Position numbers and translations under genes: made by a program | Shown here: positions 15,955 to 24,361 of the stretch, in pieces | How positions within the stretch are numbered: position 1 is the stretch's first letter | Layout of the letters: each line of letters starts with the position of its first letter | The notes under the pieces: generated by a model | Database searches by the model: none | What the model saw: the letters and a program-made list of their open reading frames with translations, nothing else | What the model was told of the DNA's origin: nothing | Origin: UBA2040 sp963977135 | GTDB taxonomy: Bacteria > Bacteroidota > Bacteroidia > Flavobacteriales_D > Crocinitomicaceae | Length of the DNA: 64,000 nt | Reading direction: 5' to 3' | Assembly: GCA_963977135.1 (NCBI GenBank) | Contig: CAXBNN010000004.1 | Span: 186,001-250,000, forward strand

Positions 15955-17177
15955 TTACAGATCCGCAAATCATTAAGAGTTTATTGGAAAAAGGTAGTTT
16001 ACTGCCTCAGACTGAAATGCTTGAAGTACAACGCAGAAAAGGCAAATTATTTATTGGAATCCCAAAAGAAACTTCTTTTCAAGAGAAACGCGTTGCCCTA
16101 GTTCCTGAAACAGTTAGTTTACTCGTCGCTAATGGTCATCGTGTTAAAATTGAGACGAAAAGTGGAGATGCTTCCAATTTCTCCGATCGCGAGTACAGTG
16201 AGGCTGGAGCCGAAATTTGCCAAGACCCCAAAGAGATTTTTGAATGTGACTTAATTTTCAAAGTCGCTCCTCCTTCAGAGAGTGAAGTTGATTTAATGAA
16301 AGGAAGTCAAACACTTATTTCAGCACTTCAAATTTCTGTTCAACCGAAAGTTATCTTGCAAAAGTTGATGCAGAAGAAGATAACAGCTATTGCTTGGGAT
16401 TATATTCGTGATGAGGAAGGAGTTTTCCCTATCGTTCGAACAATGGGTGAAATCGCTGGAAATACAAGTATTCTAATTGCTGGCGAATTGCTCTCCTCAT
16501 TTAATCATGGAAAAGGAATTATGCTTGGTGGAATATCAGGCGTACAACCTACAGAAGTGGTTGTTATTGGAGCTGGAACCGTTGGTGAGTATGCCGTAAG
16601 GGCCGCTCTGGGACTTGGTTGTTCTGTAAAGGTTTTTGATAATTCCTTAACTCGACTCCGAAGATTGCAAAACGATATAGGCGCTAGAATTTACACATCT
16701 ATTCTTCAACCTAAAGTTCTTGCTAAAGCCTTGATGCGAGCTGACGTAGCAATTGGAGCCGTGCGTTCTGCGTTAGGTCGAACACCTTGTTTAGTAAGTG
16801 ACGAAATGGTTTCTTGCATGAAACCTCATTCGGTAATTGTTGATGTTAGCATAGACCAAGGTGGTTGTTTCGAAACTTCCAGAATTACCAATCATAATGA
16901 ACCGACATTTGTGAAACATGATGTTATTCACTATTGTGTCCCAAATATCGCGTCGCGTGTTTCTAGGACGGCTTCATTTGCATTGTCAAACATTTTCTCG
17001 CCGATACTTTTAGAAATGGGAGAAAATGGTGGTTGCAAGGAATTAATCGCCAATGATATTGGCTTCCGTTCAGGCGTTTACATTTATCAAGGTGTATTAA
17101 CTTCTGAAGTGATGGGCCGTGTTTTTGATTTAAAATACAAAGACATCAATTTACTCATTCTTGGAAGAAATTTCTAA
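15951..17177 (+). CDS. ald: Alanine dehydrogenase
   Basis: A 408-residue NAD-dependent dehydrogenase of the alanine dehydrogenase/PNT family, reversibly converting alanine to pyruvate and ammonia. Visible motifs: G-I-P-K-E-T with E-K-R-V-A-L-V-P near residue 40 (substrate pocket, after a 30-residue extension usual in this phylum) and the Rossmann G-A-G-T-V-G-E-Y at about 205. The pyridine-nucleotide domain is followed by V-D-V-S-I-D-Q-G-G and C-V-P-N-I-A-S-R-V, both family hallmarks. It overlaps tsaE by four bases and ends the operon; 102 bases separate it from the next gene. Confidence 0.92.
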   Translation: MITDPQIIKSLLEKGSLLPQTEMLEVQRRKGKLFIGIPKETSFQEKRVALVPETVSLLVANGHRVKIETKSGDASNFSDREYSEAGAEICQDPKEIFECDLIFKVAPPSESEVDLMKGSQTLISALQISVQPKVILQKLMQKKITAIAWDYIRDEEGVFPIVRTMGEIAGNTSILIAGELLSSFNHGKGIMLGGISGVQPTEVVVIGAGTVGEYAVRAALGLGCSVKVFDNSLTRLRRLQNDIGARIYTSILQPKVLAKALMRADVAIGAVRSALGRTPCLVSDEMVSCMKPHSVIVDVSIDQGGCFETSRITNHNEPTFVKHDVIHYCVPNIASRVSRTASFALSNIFSPILLEMGENGGCKELIANDIGFRSGVYIYQGVLTSEVMGRVFDLKYKDINLLILGRNF

Positions 17178-17279
17178 TACCGAAAATGATTTTTAATGTC
17201 GCTAAAATGCTCCTTAAAATCTATATCGGCATTATGCTTTAGCCTATCACATTGGCTCTAATAAGTAATATAGCATAAA

Positions 17280-17732
17280 ATGATCCCATTAAATCTGCCA
17301 CAAACAGAACTTAAGCTTACACGTAAAAATGACCAAATCTTCGTTTGGTGTCCAATTCGTAAAAAAAAATTAGTGTTAACACCTGAAGAATGGGTGCGAC
17401 AGCATTTCATTGCTTATTTAATAAATGATCTTGACATTTCACAAGGCCGGATTGTTTCCGAGTTTTCCCTTTCATATAATAATATGAGTCGCAGGGCTGA
17501 CATAGTGGTTATGAACGAATTTGGGCAACCCTACATTATTGTTGAATGTAAGGCTCCACAAATTCCATTATCGGATAAAACGTTTTTTCAAATTGCCCAA
17601 TACCAAAATAGTATTCCGGCTAAGATTCTAATTTTAACAAATGGATTGGAGCATTTATCCATGAAAGTTGACTCTCAAAAAGAAACCAAAACTGGTGATT
17701 TACTTTCCGTTTCGACTTGGCACTCTAATTAA
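17280..17732 (+). CDS. Stand-alone HsdR-N-type PDDEXK nuclease-like protein
   Basis: A 150-residue protein equal to the N-terminal endonuclease domain of type I restriction HsdR, without the helicase. The PDDEXK core is intact: R-R-A-D-I-V-V with D74, then I-I-V-E-C-K-A-P with E89 and K91, and the Q-x-x-x-Y motif (Q104, Y108) characteristic of HsdR/RecB nucleases. No methyltransferase or specificity subunit is nearby and nothing marks the area as mobile; similar short proteins occur in other Bacteroidota next to housekeeping genes. It may be a DNA-repair nuclease or a non-catalytic relic. Function not established. Its stop is buried in a hairpin shared with prfC. Confidence 0.8.
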   Translation: MIPLNLPQTELKLTRKNDQIFVWCPIRKKKLVLTPEEWVRQHFIAYLINDLDISQGRIVSEFSLSYNNMSRRADIVVMNEFGQPYIIVECKAPQIPLSDKTFFQIAQYQNSIPAKILILTNGLEHLSMKVDSQKETKTGDLLSVSTWHSN

Positions 17733-17757
17733 TATCTTTCAAATAAAAGATATTAAT
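17728..17757. terminator. Shared hairpin spanning the stops of two convergent genes
   Basis: A perfect 12-base stem, ATTAATATCTTT (17728-17739) and AAAGATATTAAT (17746-17757), loop CAAATA. It contains the stop codons of both the nuclease-like gene (17730-17732) and prfC (17755-17753). It probably stops transcription both ways, although it is AT-only apart from one pair. Confidence 0.55.
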
Positions 17758-19354
17758 TGTATTCACGCTCTAACTTAAAGGCTGATGTTTTGTGGAACTT
17801 AATTTCAGAATAATCCTGTTCAGCCATGGTCAATAGGAAATTAGTTTCTGCAAGAAAGACAAGGTTATCATCCTTGTCCTTGGCTAAAGAATTTGCCTTG
17901 GAACGCATGAAAGAATTCAACTGCTCTTGATTATCAGAGGTTACCCAAACTGCTTTGGCGTAACTTTTTGGTACAAAACGACAATTCGCTCCATACTCGT
18001 TTAAAAGACGATAAGCGATTACTTCAAATTGAAGTTGACCTACTGTGCCGACAATTTTTCGATTTCCTGGTTGTTGAATAAATAGCTGAGCCAAACCTTC
18101 ATCCATCAATTGACGAATTCCTTTATCTAACTGTTTGGATTTCAATGGATCTAGATTCTCCAATTCTTGGAATATCTCGGGCGAAAAACTTGGAATACCT
18201 TTGAACATGAAATCTGCTCCTTCGTTCAAGGTATCGCCAATTTTAAAAGTTCCTGTATCATACAAACCAATCACATCACCAGGGAATGCCTCTTCAATTA
18301 CGCTTTTATCTTGCGCCATGAAAGAAGTTGGATTGGGGAATTTTACTTTTTTACCTAAACGAACATGGTTATAGAATGTATTTCGTTCGAATTTTCCGGA
18401 AACGATACGTAAGAAAGCAATTCTATCTCTGTGTTTAGGATCTAGATTGGCGTGAATTTTAAATACAAAACCCGAAAATTTGTCCTCCGAAGGCTCAATG
18501 AATCCAGCATCTGTTTCCCGTCCTCGTGGTGAAGGAGATATTCTGCAGAAAGTGTCCAACAATTCTTTGACACCAAAATTATTTACTGCGGAACCAAAAA
18601 AGACTGGTGCAATATTCCCAGCCAAATATTCTTCACGGTCAAATTTATCGTAAACACCTTCAATTACTTCGATATCTTCGCGAAGCTCTTGTGCTGGCTC
18701 TGAACCCACTAATTCATCCAGTTGCGGATCGCTTAAATCCGTAAGCGAAACAATATCTTTTGAAATTTTTGTTTTATTTGCTTGAAATAAATTTAAGTTC
18801 TTGTCGAATAAATTGTAAACACCTTTGAATCGATCGCCCATTCCAATTGGCCAGGTTAGGGGAGTTACCTTAATTTCAAGATGTTGCTCCAATTCATCCA
18901 ACAGGTCGAAGGTATATTTTCCTTCACGGTCCATTTTATTGACGTAAATAATAACAGGTGTTTTTCGCATACGACAAACTTCCATCAGTTTTTTCGTTTG
19001 CTCTTCCACACCATTTGCAACATCGACAACTAGAATTACGCTATCAACAGCCGTCAAGGTTCTGAAAGTATCTTCTGCAAAGTCCTTGTGGCCCGGAGTA
19101 TCCAAAATATTGATTTGTTTTCCGCCATATTCAAAAGCCATAACAGAAGTTGCAACGGAGATTCCTCTTTGCTTTTCAATTTCCATGAAATCTGAAGTTG
19201 CAGTTTTTGAAATCTTACTGTTTTTAACCGCTCCAGCAGATTGAATGGCTCCTCCGAAAAGCAATAGTTTTTCCGTTAACGTGGTTTTACCAGCATCCGG
19301 GTGAGAGATAATGCCAAATGTTCTTCTCTTTTCTATTGCTTCTTCGTTTTTCAT
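17753..19354 (-). CDS. prfC: Peptide chain release factor 3
   Basis: A 533-residue translational GTPase that recycles RF1/RF2 from terminated ribosomes. G1 is S-H-P-D-A-G-K-T-T, the switch region has R-G-I-S-V, G3 is D-T-P-G-H-K-D-F, G4 N-K-M-D; the RF3-specific insertion and C-terminal domain (V-G-T-V-G-Q-L-Q-F-E-V) are present. Length is typical. It stands alone on the minus strand with a -7-like box TATCTTTG at 19379-19372. Confidence 0.97.
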   Translation of the reverse strand: MKNEEAIEKRRTFGIISHPDAGKTTLTEKLLLFGGAIQSAGAVKNSKISKTATSDFMEIEKQRGISVATSVMAFEYGGKQINILDTPGHKDFAEDTFRTLTAVDSVILVVDVANGVEEQTKKLMEVCRMRKTPVIIYVNKMDREGKYTFDLLDELEQHLEIKVTPLTWPIGMGDRFKGVYNLFDKNLNLFQANKTKISKDIVSLTDLSDPQLDELVGSEPAQELREDIEVIEGVYDKFDREEYLAGNIAPVFFGSAVNNFGVKELLDTFCRISPSPRGRETDAGFIEPSEDKFSGFVFKIHANLDPKHRDRIAFLRIVSGKFERNTFYNHVRLGKKVKFPNPTSFMAQDKSVIEEAFPGDVIGLYDTGTFKIGDTLNEGADFMFKGIPSFSPEIFQELENLDPLKSKQLDKGIRQLMDEGLAQLFIQQPGNRKIVGTVGQLQFEVIAYRLLNEYGANCRFVPKSYAKAVWVTSDNQEQLNSFMRSKANSLAKDKDDNLVFLAETNFLLTMAEQDYSEIKFHKTSAFKLEREYN

Positions 19355-19371
19355 TGATAAATTTTGGAGTG

Positions 19372-19379
19372 CAAAGATA
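19372..19379 (-). promoter_or_regulatory. Candidate prfC -7 box
   Basis: Minus strand reads TATCTTTG (TAnnTTTG), 17 bases before the prfC ATG; no clear -33 element. Confidence 0.45.
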
Positions 19380-19404
19380 GTAATCTATTGTGGATTTTCT
19401 GAAA

Positions 19405-19434
19405 CAAAAAAGGGGAGACCTATGCCTCCCCAAT
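19405..19434 (-). terminator. Rho-independent terminator of dnaN
   Basis: Stem GGGGAG/CTCCCC (19412-19417 with 19426-19431) with an eight-base loop; on the minus strand it follows the dnaN stop and runs into six U residues. Confidence 0.85.
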
Positions 19435-19450
19435 ATAGATTTTAATACTT

Positions 19451-20566
19451 CTATCTATTCAGCATCACTGGCATTACCAGCATTAGAATATCTTCATCTT
19501 CATTATCTGAAACTGGCGTCAATAAACCAGCTCGGCTTGGTTCAGACATTTCTAGTTTCACTTCTGTTGATTCCAAATTGTTCAGCATTTCCATTAAGAA
19601 ACGGGAGTTGAAACCAATTTCCATATCTTCTCCACCGTAGTTACATGTCAATCGCTCGTTTGATTCATTTGAGAAGTCAAGATCTTCAGCGAACAATTGT
19701 AATTCTGCCCCAGCTAATTTTAATTTTATTTGGTGTGTTGTTTTATTCGCAAAAATTGAAACACGCTTGATTGAATTTAAAAACTGTAAACGATCAATAA
19801 TCAATACGTTAGGATTCTCTTTTGGAATAACAGCATCATAATTCGGATATTTTCCGTCAATTAATCGACAAACCAATTCAATATCGTTAAATACAAATTT
19901 GGCATTTCGCTCATTGTATTCCATTAAAACCTCTTCGTCTCCACTAAGGTTTGACTTAAGTAAATTCAGTGCTTTTTTAGGCAAAACAAAAGAAGAAGCA
20001 CCATCTGCTTGGGAATCTGTTCTTCTGTATCGAACCAATTTGTGAGCATCTGTTGCTACAAAAACGATATCTTCGGGTGAAAATTGACAAAACACACCGC
20101 TCATTACTGGACGAAGTTCATCATTTCCAGTAGCGAAAAGCGTTTTATTAATTCCATTTGAAACGATATCACCAGAAACTTTCAATGTCTTCTTATTGTC
20201 AATCTCAGGAGTTCTTGGAAAATCATCCGCATTATAACCGATCATTTTAGATTTACCGTTATCATAAGCGATTTCAATCGAGAAATTCGTTTTGTCAACC
20301 AAAAACGTAAGAGGTTGTTCTGGCAAACTTTTCAGAACATCCAAAAGTAATTTTGCAGGAACGGCAATTTTACCAGCTTCGTTCGCCTCAACTTCCAAAT
20401 CAGTTTTCATGGTATTCTCTAAATCTGAAGCTGAAACGATAAGTTTACCATCATTGATTTCAAAAAGAAAATTATCCAAAATTGGAAGAGTGCTATTCGT
20501 ACTTAGTGCACCAGATATGCTCTGCAGGTGACGAAGTAAAGTTGTACTGGAAGTAATGAAGTTCAT
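19451..20566 (-). CDS. dnaN: DNA polymerase III sliding clamp (beta subunit)
   Basis: A 371-residue beta clamp with three repeated clamp folds. It starts M-N-F-I-T-S-S-T-T-L-L-R-H-L, has the R-P-V-M-S-G-V motif in the middle domain (family R-P-[VA]-L-x-G), D-G-K-Y-P-N-Y at the start of domain 3, and ends M-L-V-M-P-V-M-L, the usual C terminus. The ATG at 20566 is chosen over an in-frame one 27 codons upstream that lies beyond the -7 box at 20591-20598. dnaA and recF are not adjacent, as is common in this phylum. It is monocistronic. Confidence 0.97.
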   Translation of the reverse strand: MNFITSSTTLLRHLQSISGALSTNSTLPILDNFLFEINDGKLIVSASDLENTMKTDLEVEANEAGKIAVPAKLLLDVLKSLPEQPLTFLVDKTNFSIEIAYDNGKSKMIGYNADDFPRTPEIDNKKTLKVSGDIVSNGINKTLFATGNDELRPVMSGVFCQFSPEDIVFVATDAHKLVRYRRTDSQADGASSFVLPKKALNLLKSNLSGDEEVLMEYNERNAKFVFNDIELVCRLIDGKYPNYDAVIPKENPNVLIIDRLQFLNSIKRVSIFANKTTHQIKLKLAGAELQLFAEDLDFSNESNERLTCNYGGEDMEIGFNSRFLMEMLNNLESTEVKLEMSEPSRAGLLTPVSDNEDEDILMLVMPVMLNR

Positions 20567-20590
20567 GTGTCTCGTGTTCTTTTTGACTAG

Positions 20591-20598
20591 CAAATATA
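20591..20598 (-). promoter_or_regulatory. Candidate dnaN -7 box
   Basis: Minus strand reads TATATTTG (TAnnTTTG), 24 bases before the dnaN ATG; this supports the shorter start. Confidence 0.45.
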
Positions 20599-20670
20599 GG
20601 CAGAATACTAAGGATAAATACTCATTAAATACGACCAATAAAGGCAAATTGTTAACAAATTATCAACTAT

Positions 20671-21720
20671 TTATTCTGTTGCGAAAGACTGCTTTTTGTA
20701 TTTACTCATATCAAATGGAAAATAAATATCTCCTCGAGTCAAAGGGTCAAAAACAAAGTACTGACACTTAACGAGCTGATTATTTGGCAATAAACACCAA
20801 AAATTATTAAGGTCCATATTGGTAACTTCTCCAAATTCATTATCCATCGTTTCCTCGCCTTGAATTCCAAAGAACTTAAGCATAGTCTTCTTCCCATTGG
20901 TTTCGGTAATTTTCATACTTCCAAATGGTTTAGACTGAAGAACACTATCGACTTGTTTTTTTGAAAGAACATAATTGGGTAAATAAAAATTCACTTTTTT
21001 AAAACCTTGTAAGTAGCGAAATGCTTTTAATGTATCGATAGCTGGCAGACGCATTCCATTTTGCTTTACATCGAATGACGATTTATTCTTATCAATTGAA
21101 AATGAGCGCCATGGATCTTTGTAATTTTTTACTTCGACTTGCTTAATTTGATCAACGCTTAGTGAGAAAATATTCGTACACATCCATTTTCTTGGGTCTA
21201 CAATAAAATTCGGCTCAATAATACCATTTACGCCTTTAATTTTCATTAATACCGGTTGGTCACTTTTCCCATGCTCGTCAGAGTCTAAAAGCATTATTTG
21301 ACCATAATGGTCTTGAGAAGCTGTGCCAATGTACCAAGTTTTTGACCATGAACCATTTTGATAAATATCAACTTTTAAAGCGATCGCCGCCATTTGATTA
21401 ATTGTTCTCTTAATTGAACCCTCAGGTAAATATCCTTTGAATTCAATATTCTTTAAAACGGTCATAATATTTTGCACATTCTCTTGAAGGATACAACCAC
21501 CATCTTTATCGGTCCAACTATTTCCTTCACGGATAACTTCGAAAGAATTTGAATTAAGATCCGTCAGCACGATTCTATCTACTGAGGCTGTATCTTCAAT
21601 TGCAAAATTGAACAATCCAGTTTCAATAGATTTACCTTTATTTTCCACAAGTGTTTTTGTCCAGATCCCTAAACCTGTAAGGACAGCTAAACCTAAGACT
21701 ATCAGTAATATCTTTTTCAT
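20671..21720 (-). CDS. DUF4340 domain-containing protein, third gene of the gld operon
   Basis: A 349-residue protein anchored by one N-terminal membrane helix (residues 4-22) with the rest in the periplasm. The DUF4340 pattern is visible: an early strand 'V-D-R-I-V-L-T-D' and a duplicated layout of short beta and alpha units with W-Y-I-G-T-A. DUF4340 proteins are typically encoded beside GldG-like ABC components and are thought to be accessory, but no function is known. It follows gldG after 19 bases, so it belongs to that operon. Confidence 0.8.
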   Translation of the reverse strand: MKKILLIVLGLAVLTGLGIWTKTLVENKGKSIETGLFNFAIEDTASVDRIVLTDLNSNSFEVIREGNSWTDKDGGCILQENVQNIMTVLKNIEFKGYLPEGSIKRTINQMAAIALKVDIYQNGSWSKTWYIGTASQDHYGQIMLLDSDEHGKSDQPVLMKIKGVNGIIEPNFIVDPRKWMCTNIFSLSVDQIKQVEVKNYKDPWRSFSIDKNKSSFDVKQNGMRLPAIDTLKAFRYLQGFKKVNFYLPNYVLSKKQVDSVLQSKPFGSMKITETNGKKTMLKFFGIQGEETMDNEFGEVTNMDLNNFWCLLPNNQLVKCQYFVFDPLTRGDIYFPFDMSKYKKQSFATE

Positions 21721-21739
21721 GAGTTCTTTTTTTTTGAAT

Positions 21740-23515
21740 TTAAGAAGTGTACTTTCTCTTGCGTATATAGAAGAAGACTAGGGAAAGCAAGACAACAACT
21801 AGACATGGCAATAACATGTTTACCCATTTATAAAAGCTTGCTGACTGTGCAACTTTTTCATTGTCGATTTGATGAATATCAATTTGCTTCGAGCGAATAT
21901 CTAAAACAGAATTATCTCCCAACATATAATCAACAGCATTTTGAAAGAATTCTTGGTTGCCGTAAAATATTTCAACACCCATTTCCATTAATTTTGGATC
22001 AAATCGTAAGTCATTGTATTCTTTAGGCTTAAACATCAATCCATTTTTACCCATCATGGTATCATACGCATTTTCAATGAAGTTCCCGTTTCCGACAAGT
22101 AAAACTTTTCCTTCCTTTTCACTTTTCTCCTTATAGTTGATTAACGGGTTCTTTGCAAAATCATCAACAATTCGGTTCTTGAAATGAGATTGAAAAAATC
22201 CTTCAGCAATTCCAGCTAAACACAGTTTATTGGCAGGGTTTTCTGGATCGATAACGAGTTTTGGGTTTTTACCATAATTCATTGGCATTCCCAAGCTTAT
22301 CATTGGCGCCATACCTGTTCTAGTTGAGTTCGTTGAAGAAGTCAAAACAGGAGTGAGCGCAATTTCTTGATTGCCCACAAACTGAATTTCACTAACGTAT
22401 TTCAATGATACTGGTTCTAGGTTTCGAGAAATTGGATGTGGAGTTGGCGTTGCTAAAACATGATAATACCAAGGAATCAAAGTTTGCTTTGCCAAAGGAA
22501 CAACCTTAGGCGCACAGCGAACATCGATAACAAAATTGTCGTTCAGTTTTAAACCATAATCAAAAAGCATCTTTTCCAATCCAGTTGAAACCCTTGCTGT
22601 ATGTGTAATTCCAGTAGCCATCAGAGTGTCTTCATTCAAAGTAAGTGCATCCATAAAGCACATCAGTTTACCGCCACGCATTAAAAACTGATCGATAACA
22701 TATAAATCTTTATTGCTGAATTTTCCTGTTGGACGCGCAATGATAAGTCCGTCAACACCATCCATGGCCGCAAGAGAATCGTTTATGGTAATGTCTCTTA
22801 ACGAATAATAAGGAGAAATTAACGCTCTTGCTCTTTGTGTTTCCGAGTATTCCAATTCACCATGTCCCTGAAGAATCCCAATTACAGGTTTCGTTTTCTC
22901 AACAGTACGACGGATAGAAGTCATCAAGATATACTCTAAATTGTTTAAAGAGTTCTGAATCGTTTGTCCAATGTTTTCAAGTTGAACTGGCTTACCCAGT
23001 GGGGTTCCAGGAAGAAATTGAATAACATTTTTGGTTGAACCTGCATATTCAATTAAAGCTCCCGGCCATACAAGCATTTGACTTCGCTGACCATCTTTTT
23101 TAAATTGAAGATCCATTGGGACAATGCCCTTGCCTTTGGCATAAATATTCTCGTATAATTCGTTTTGCTCTCCCTCTGTTCCTTCAGTTGGGTCTATAAA
23201 TTCATATTCGATCTTTTTCCCAGCATATACCTTGAATTCTTTTAATTTGTCTTCAATTGCATCTCGGAAGTAGGACAATTCAGAGGGTAGTTTTCCGTCT
23301 AAATAGATCTTTATGTATAACCTATTATCTAATTTTTCATCATTTTTTAAATATTTAGCAGTTCCTTCAGATAATGAATATCGTTTATCGTTTGTAGCGT
23401 CTAATCTAAAGTTGACGAATGATGCAACGATATTTATAAGTATAACGGCAGCGACAGCTATGGCGAAGAATGTCCAATTAAAAATTCCCTTGAATTTATT
23501 TTTCTTATTTGCCAT
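21740..23515 (-). CDS. gldG: Gliding-motility ABC transporter auxiliary component GldG
   Basis: A 591-residue membrane protein with one N-terminal helix (about 12-32) and one at the C terminus (about 565-585), flanking a large periplasmic GldG/ABC-type unknown region. Family motifs include 'R-x-D-x-T-x-x-x-R-Y-S-L-S' soon after the first helix and 'G-I-L-Q-G-H-G-E' with 'F-M-D-A-L' in the middle. GldG forms an ABC transporter with GldF and GldA that was originally found to be needed for gliding in Flavobacterium johnsoniae. It starts 3 bases after gldF. The ATPase gene gldA is not in the window, as in F. johnsoniae where it lies elsewhere. Confidence 0.9.
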   Translation of the reverse strand: MANKKNKFKGIFNWTFFAIAVAAVILINIVASFVNFRLDATNDKRYSLSEGTAKYLKNDEKLDNRLYIKIYLDGKLPSELSYFRDAIEDKLKEFKVYAGKKIEYEFIDPTEGTEGEQNELYENIYAKGKGIVPMDLQFKKDGQRSQMLVWPGALIEYAGSTKNVIQFLPGTPLGKPVQLENIGQTIQNSLNNLEYILMTSIRRTVEKTKPVIGILQGHGELEYSETQRARALISPYYSLRDITINDSLAAMDGVDGLIIARPTGKFSNKDLYVIDQFLMRGGKLMCFMDALTLNEDTLMATGITHTARVSTGLEKMLFDYGLKLNDNFVIDVRCAPKVVPLAKQTLIPWYYHVLATPTPHPISRNLEPVSLKYVSEIQFVGNQEIALTPVLTSSTNSTRTGMAPMISLGMPMNYGKNPKLVIDPENPANKLCLAGIAEGFFQSHFKNRIVDDFAKNPLINYKEKSEKEGKVLLVGNGNFIENAYDTMMGKNGLMFKPKEYNDLRFDPKLMEMGVEIFYGNQEFFQNAVDYMLGDNSVLDIRSKQIDIHQIDNEKVAQSASFYKWVNMLLPCLVVVLLSLVFFYIRKRKYTS

Positions 23516-23518
23516 GAT

Positions 23519-24250
23519 CTATTTTTTGAGAGATTTAATTACGGTCAAAGCAGCAAACATAAATACGGATATTACTGAAAGAAAATAAAATATATCCTTA
23601 CTGTCAATAACTCCTCGTTTTATGCTGTCATAGTGAAAAGCTATTCCAATGTATTGAACAACTGTATCAAAACTTCCAAACAGATTAAAAGAACCTAAAA
23701 GACCGAACCCATCATAAAAAAGCCAACATAAGAACATGGCAAGAATAAATGCAACAATTTGACTACTCGTAATTGATGATGCGAAAATTCCAATTGCCAC
23801 AAAAACTGAACCTAGAAGTACGAGTCCTAAATATGATGTAAATGTTGCTCCAGAATCAATTACACCAACTGGATTGCCAAGTTGATACATTGATACATAG
23901 TAAATCAAAGTAGGAAGTAGCGAAATGATCAACAAAGTTACTCCAGCAAAATACTTAGCTAAAAGGATCTGCAAATCGGAAAGCGGACGTGTAAACAACA
24001 ATTCGATTGTACCGGTTCGACGCTCCTCCGCTATGGATCGCATGGTTATGGCGGGAATTAAAATCAATAAAATAACCGGCGACAAGTTGAAAAACGGAAT
24101 CAGATCCGCCTCAGTGCCTGCAAGTAAATTGGTGTTTTGATCTATAATCCAATGGAATAGACCTGATGTAATCAAGTAAATCAGAATAAAGATGTACCCG
24201 ATAACGGAACTTAAAAAACTTCTGATTTCCTTCAGATATAATGCTTTCAT
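23519..24250 (-). CDS. gldF: Gliding-motility ABC transporter permease GldF
   Basis: A 243-residue ABC-2 type permease with six predicted membrane helices. Between helices 2 and 3 is the characteristic 'T-M-R-S-I-A-E-E-R-R-T-G-T-I-E-L-L' coupling segment, shared by ABC-2 permeases such as GldF and NosY. First gene of the gldF-gldG-DUF4340 operon; a -7-like box (TATTTTTG) lies 23 bases upstream at 24280-24273. It transports an unknown substrate, with GldA as the ATPase. Confidence 0.9.
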   Translation of the reverse strand: MKALYLKEIRSFLSSVIGYIFILIYLITSGLFHWIIDQNTNLLAGTEADLIPFFNLSPVILLILIPAITMRSIAEERRTGTIELLFTRPLSDLQILLAKYFAGVTLLIISLLPTLIYYVSMYQLGNPVGVIDSGATFTSYLGLVLLGSVFVAIGIFASSITSSQIVAFILAMFLCWLFYDGFGLLGSFNLFGSFDTVVQYIGIAFHYDSIKRGVIDSKDIFYFLSVISVFMFAALTVIKSLKK

Positions 24251-24272
24251 TTATCCTTTCAAATTTGAGGAA

Positions 24273-24280
24273 CAAAAATA
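24273..24280 (-). promoter_or_regulatory. Candidate gldFG operon -7 box
   Basis: Minus strand reads TATTTTTG (TAnnTTTG), 22 bases before the gldF ATG. No TTG at 17-21 bases. Confidence 0.4.
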
Positions 24281-24303
24281 CAATTTCAAATACAAACGAG
24301 ACA

Positions 24304-24324
24304 GCCCAAATGATTGATTTGAGC
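24304..24324 (-). terminator. Possible terminator hairpin behind the RimK-like gene
   Basis: On the minus strand GCTCAAAT, loop CAATC, ATTTGGGC forms an eight-base stem with one G-U pair, 38 bases behind the stop at 24362. The following sequence is only moderately U-rich, so the call is weak. Confidence 0.35.
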
Positions 24325-24361
24325 TTTTCTTTTACTGTATGGTTTGTTGAAAACGTTTTTT

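Noticed and set aside
17280..17732. Type I restriction-modification system
   Set aside because: Only the HsdR N-terminal domain is present, with no helicase, HsdM or HsdS; a full system cannot be claimed.
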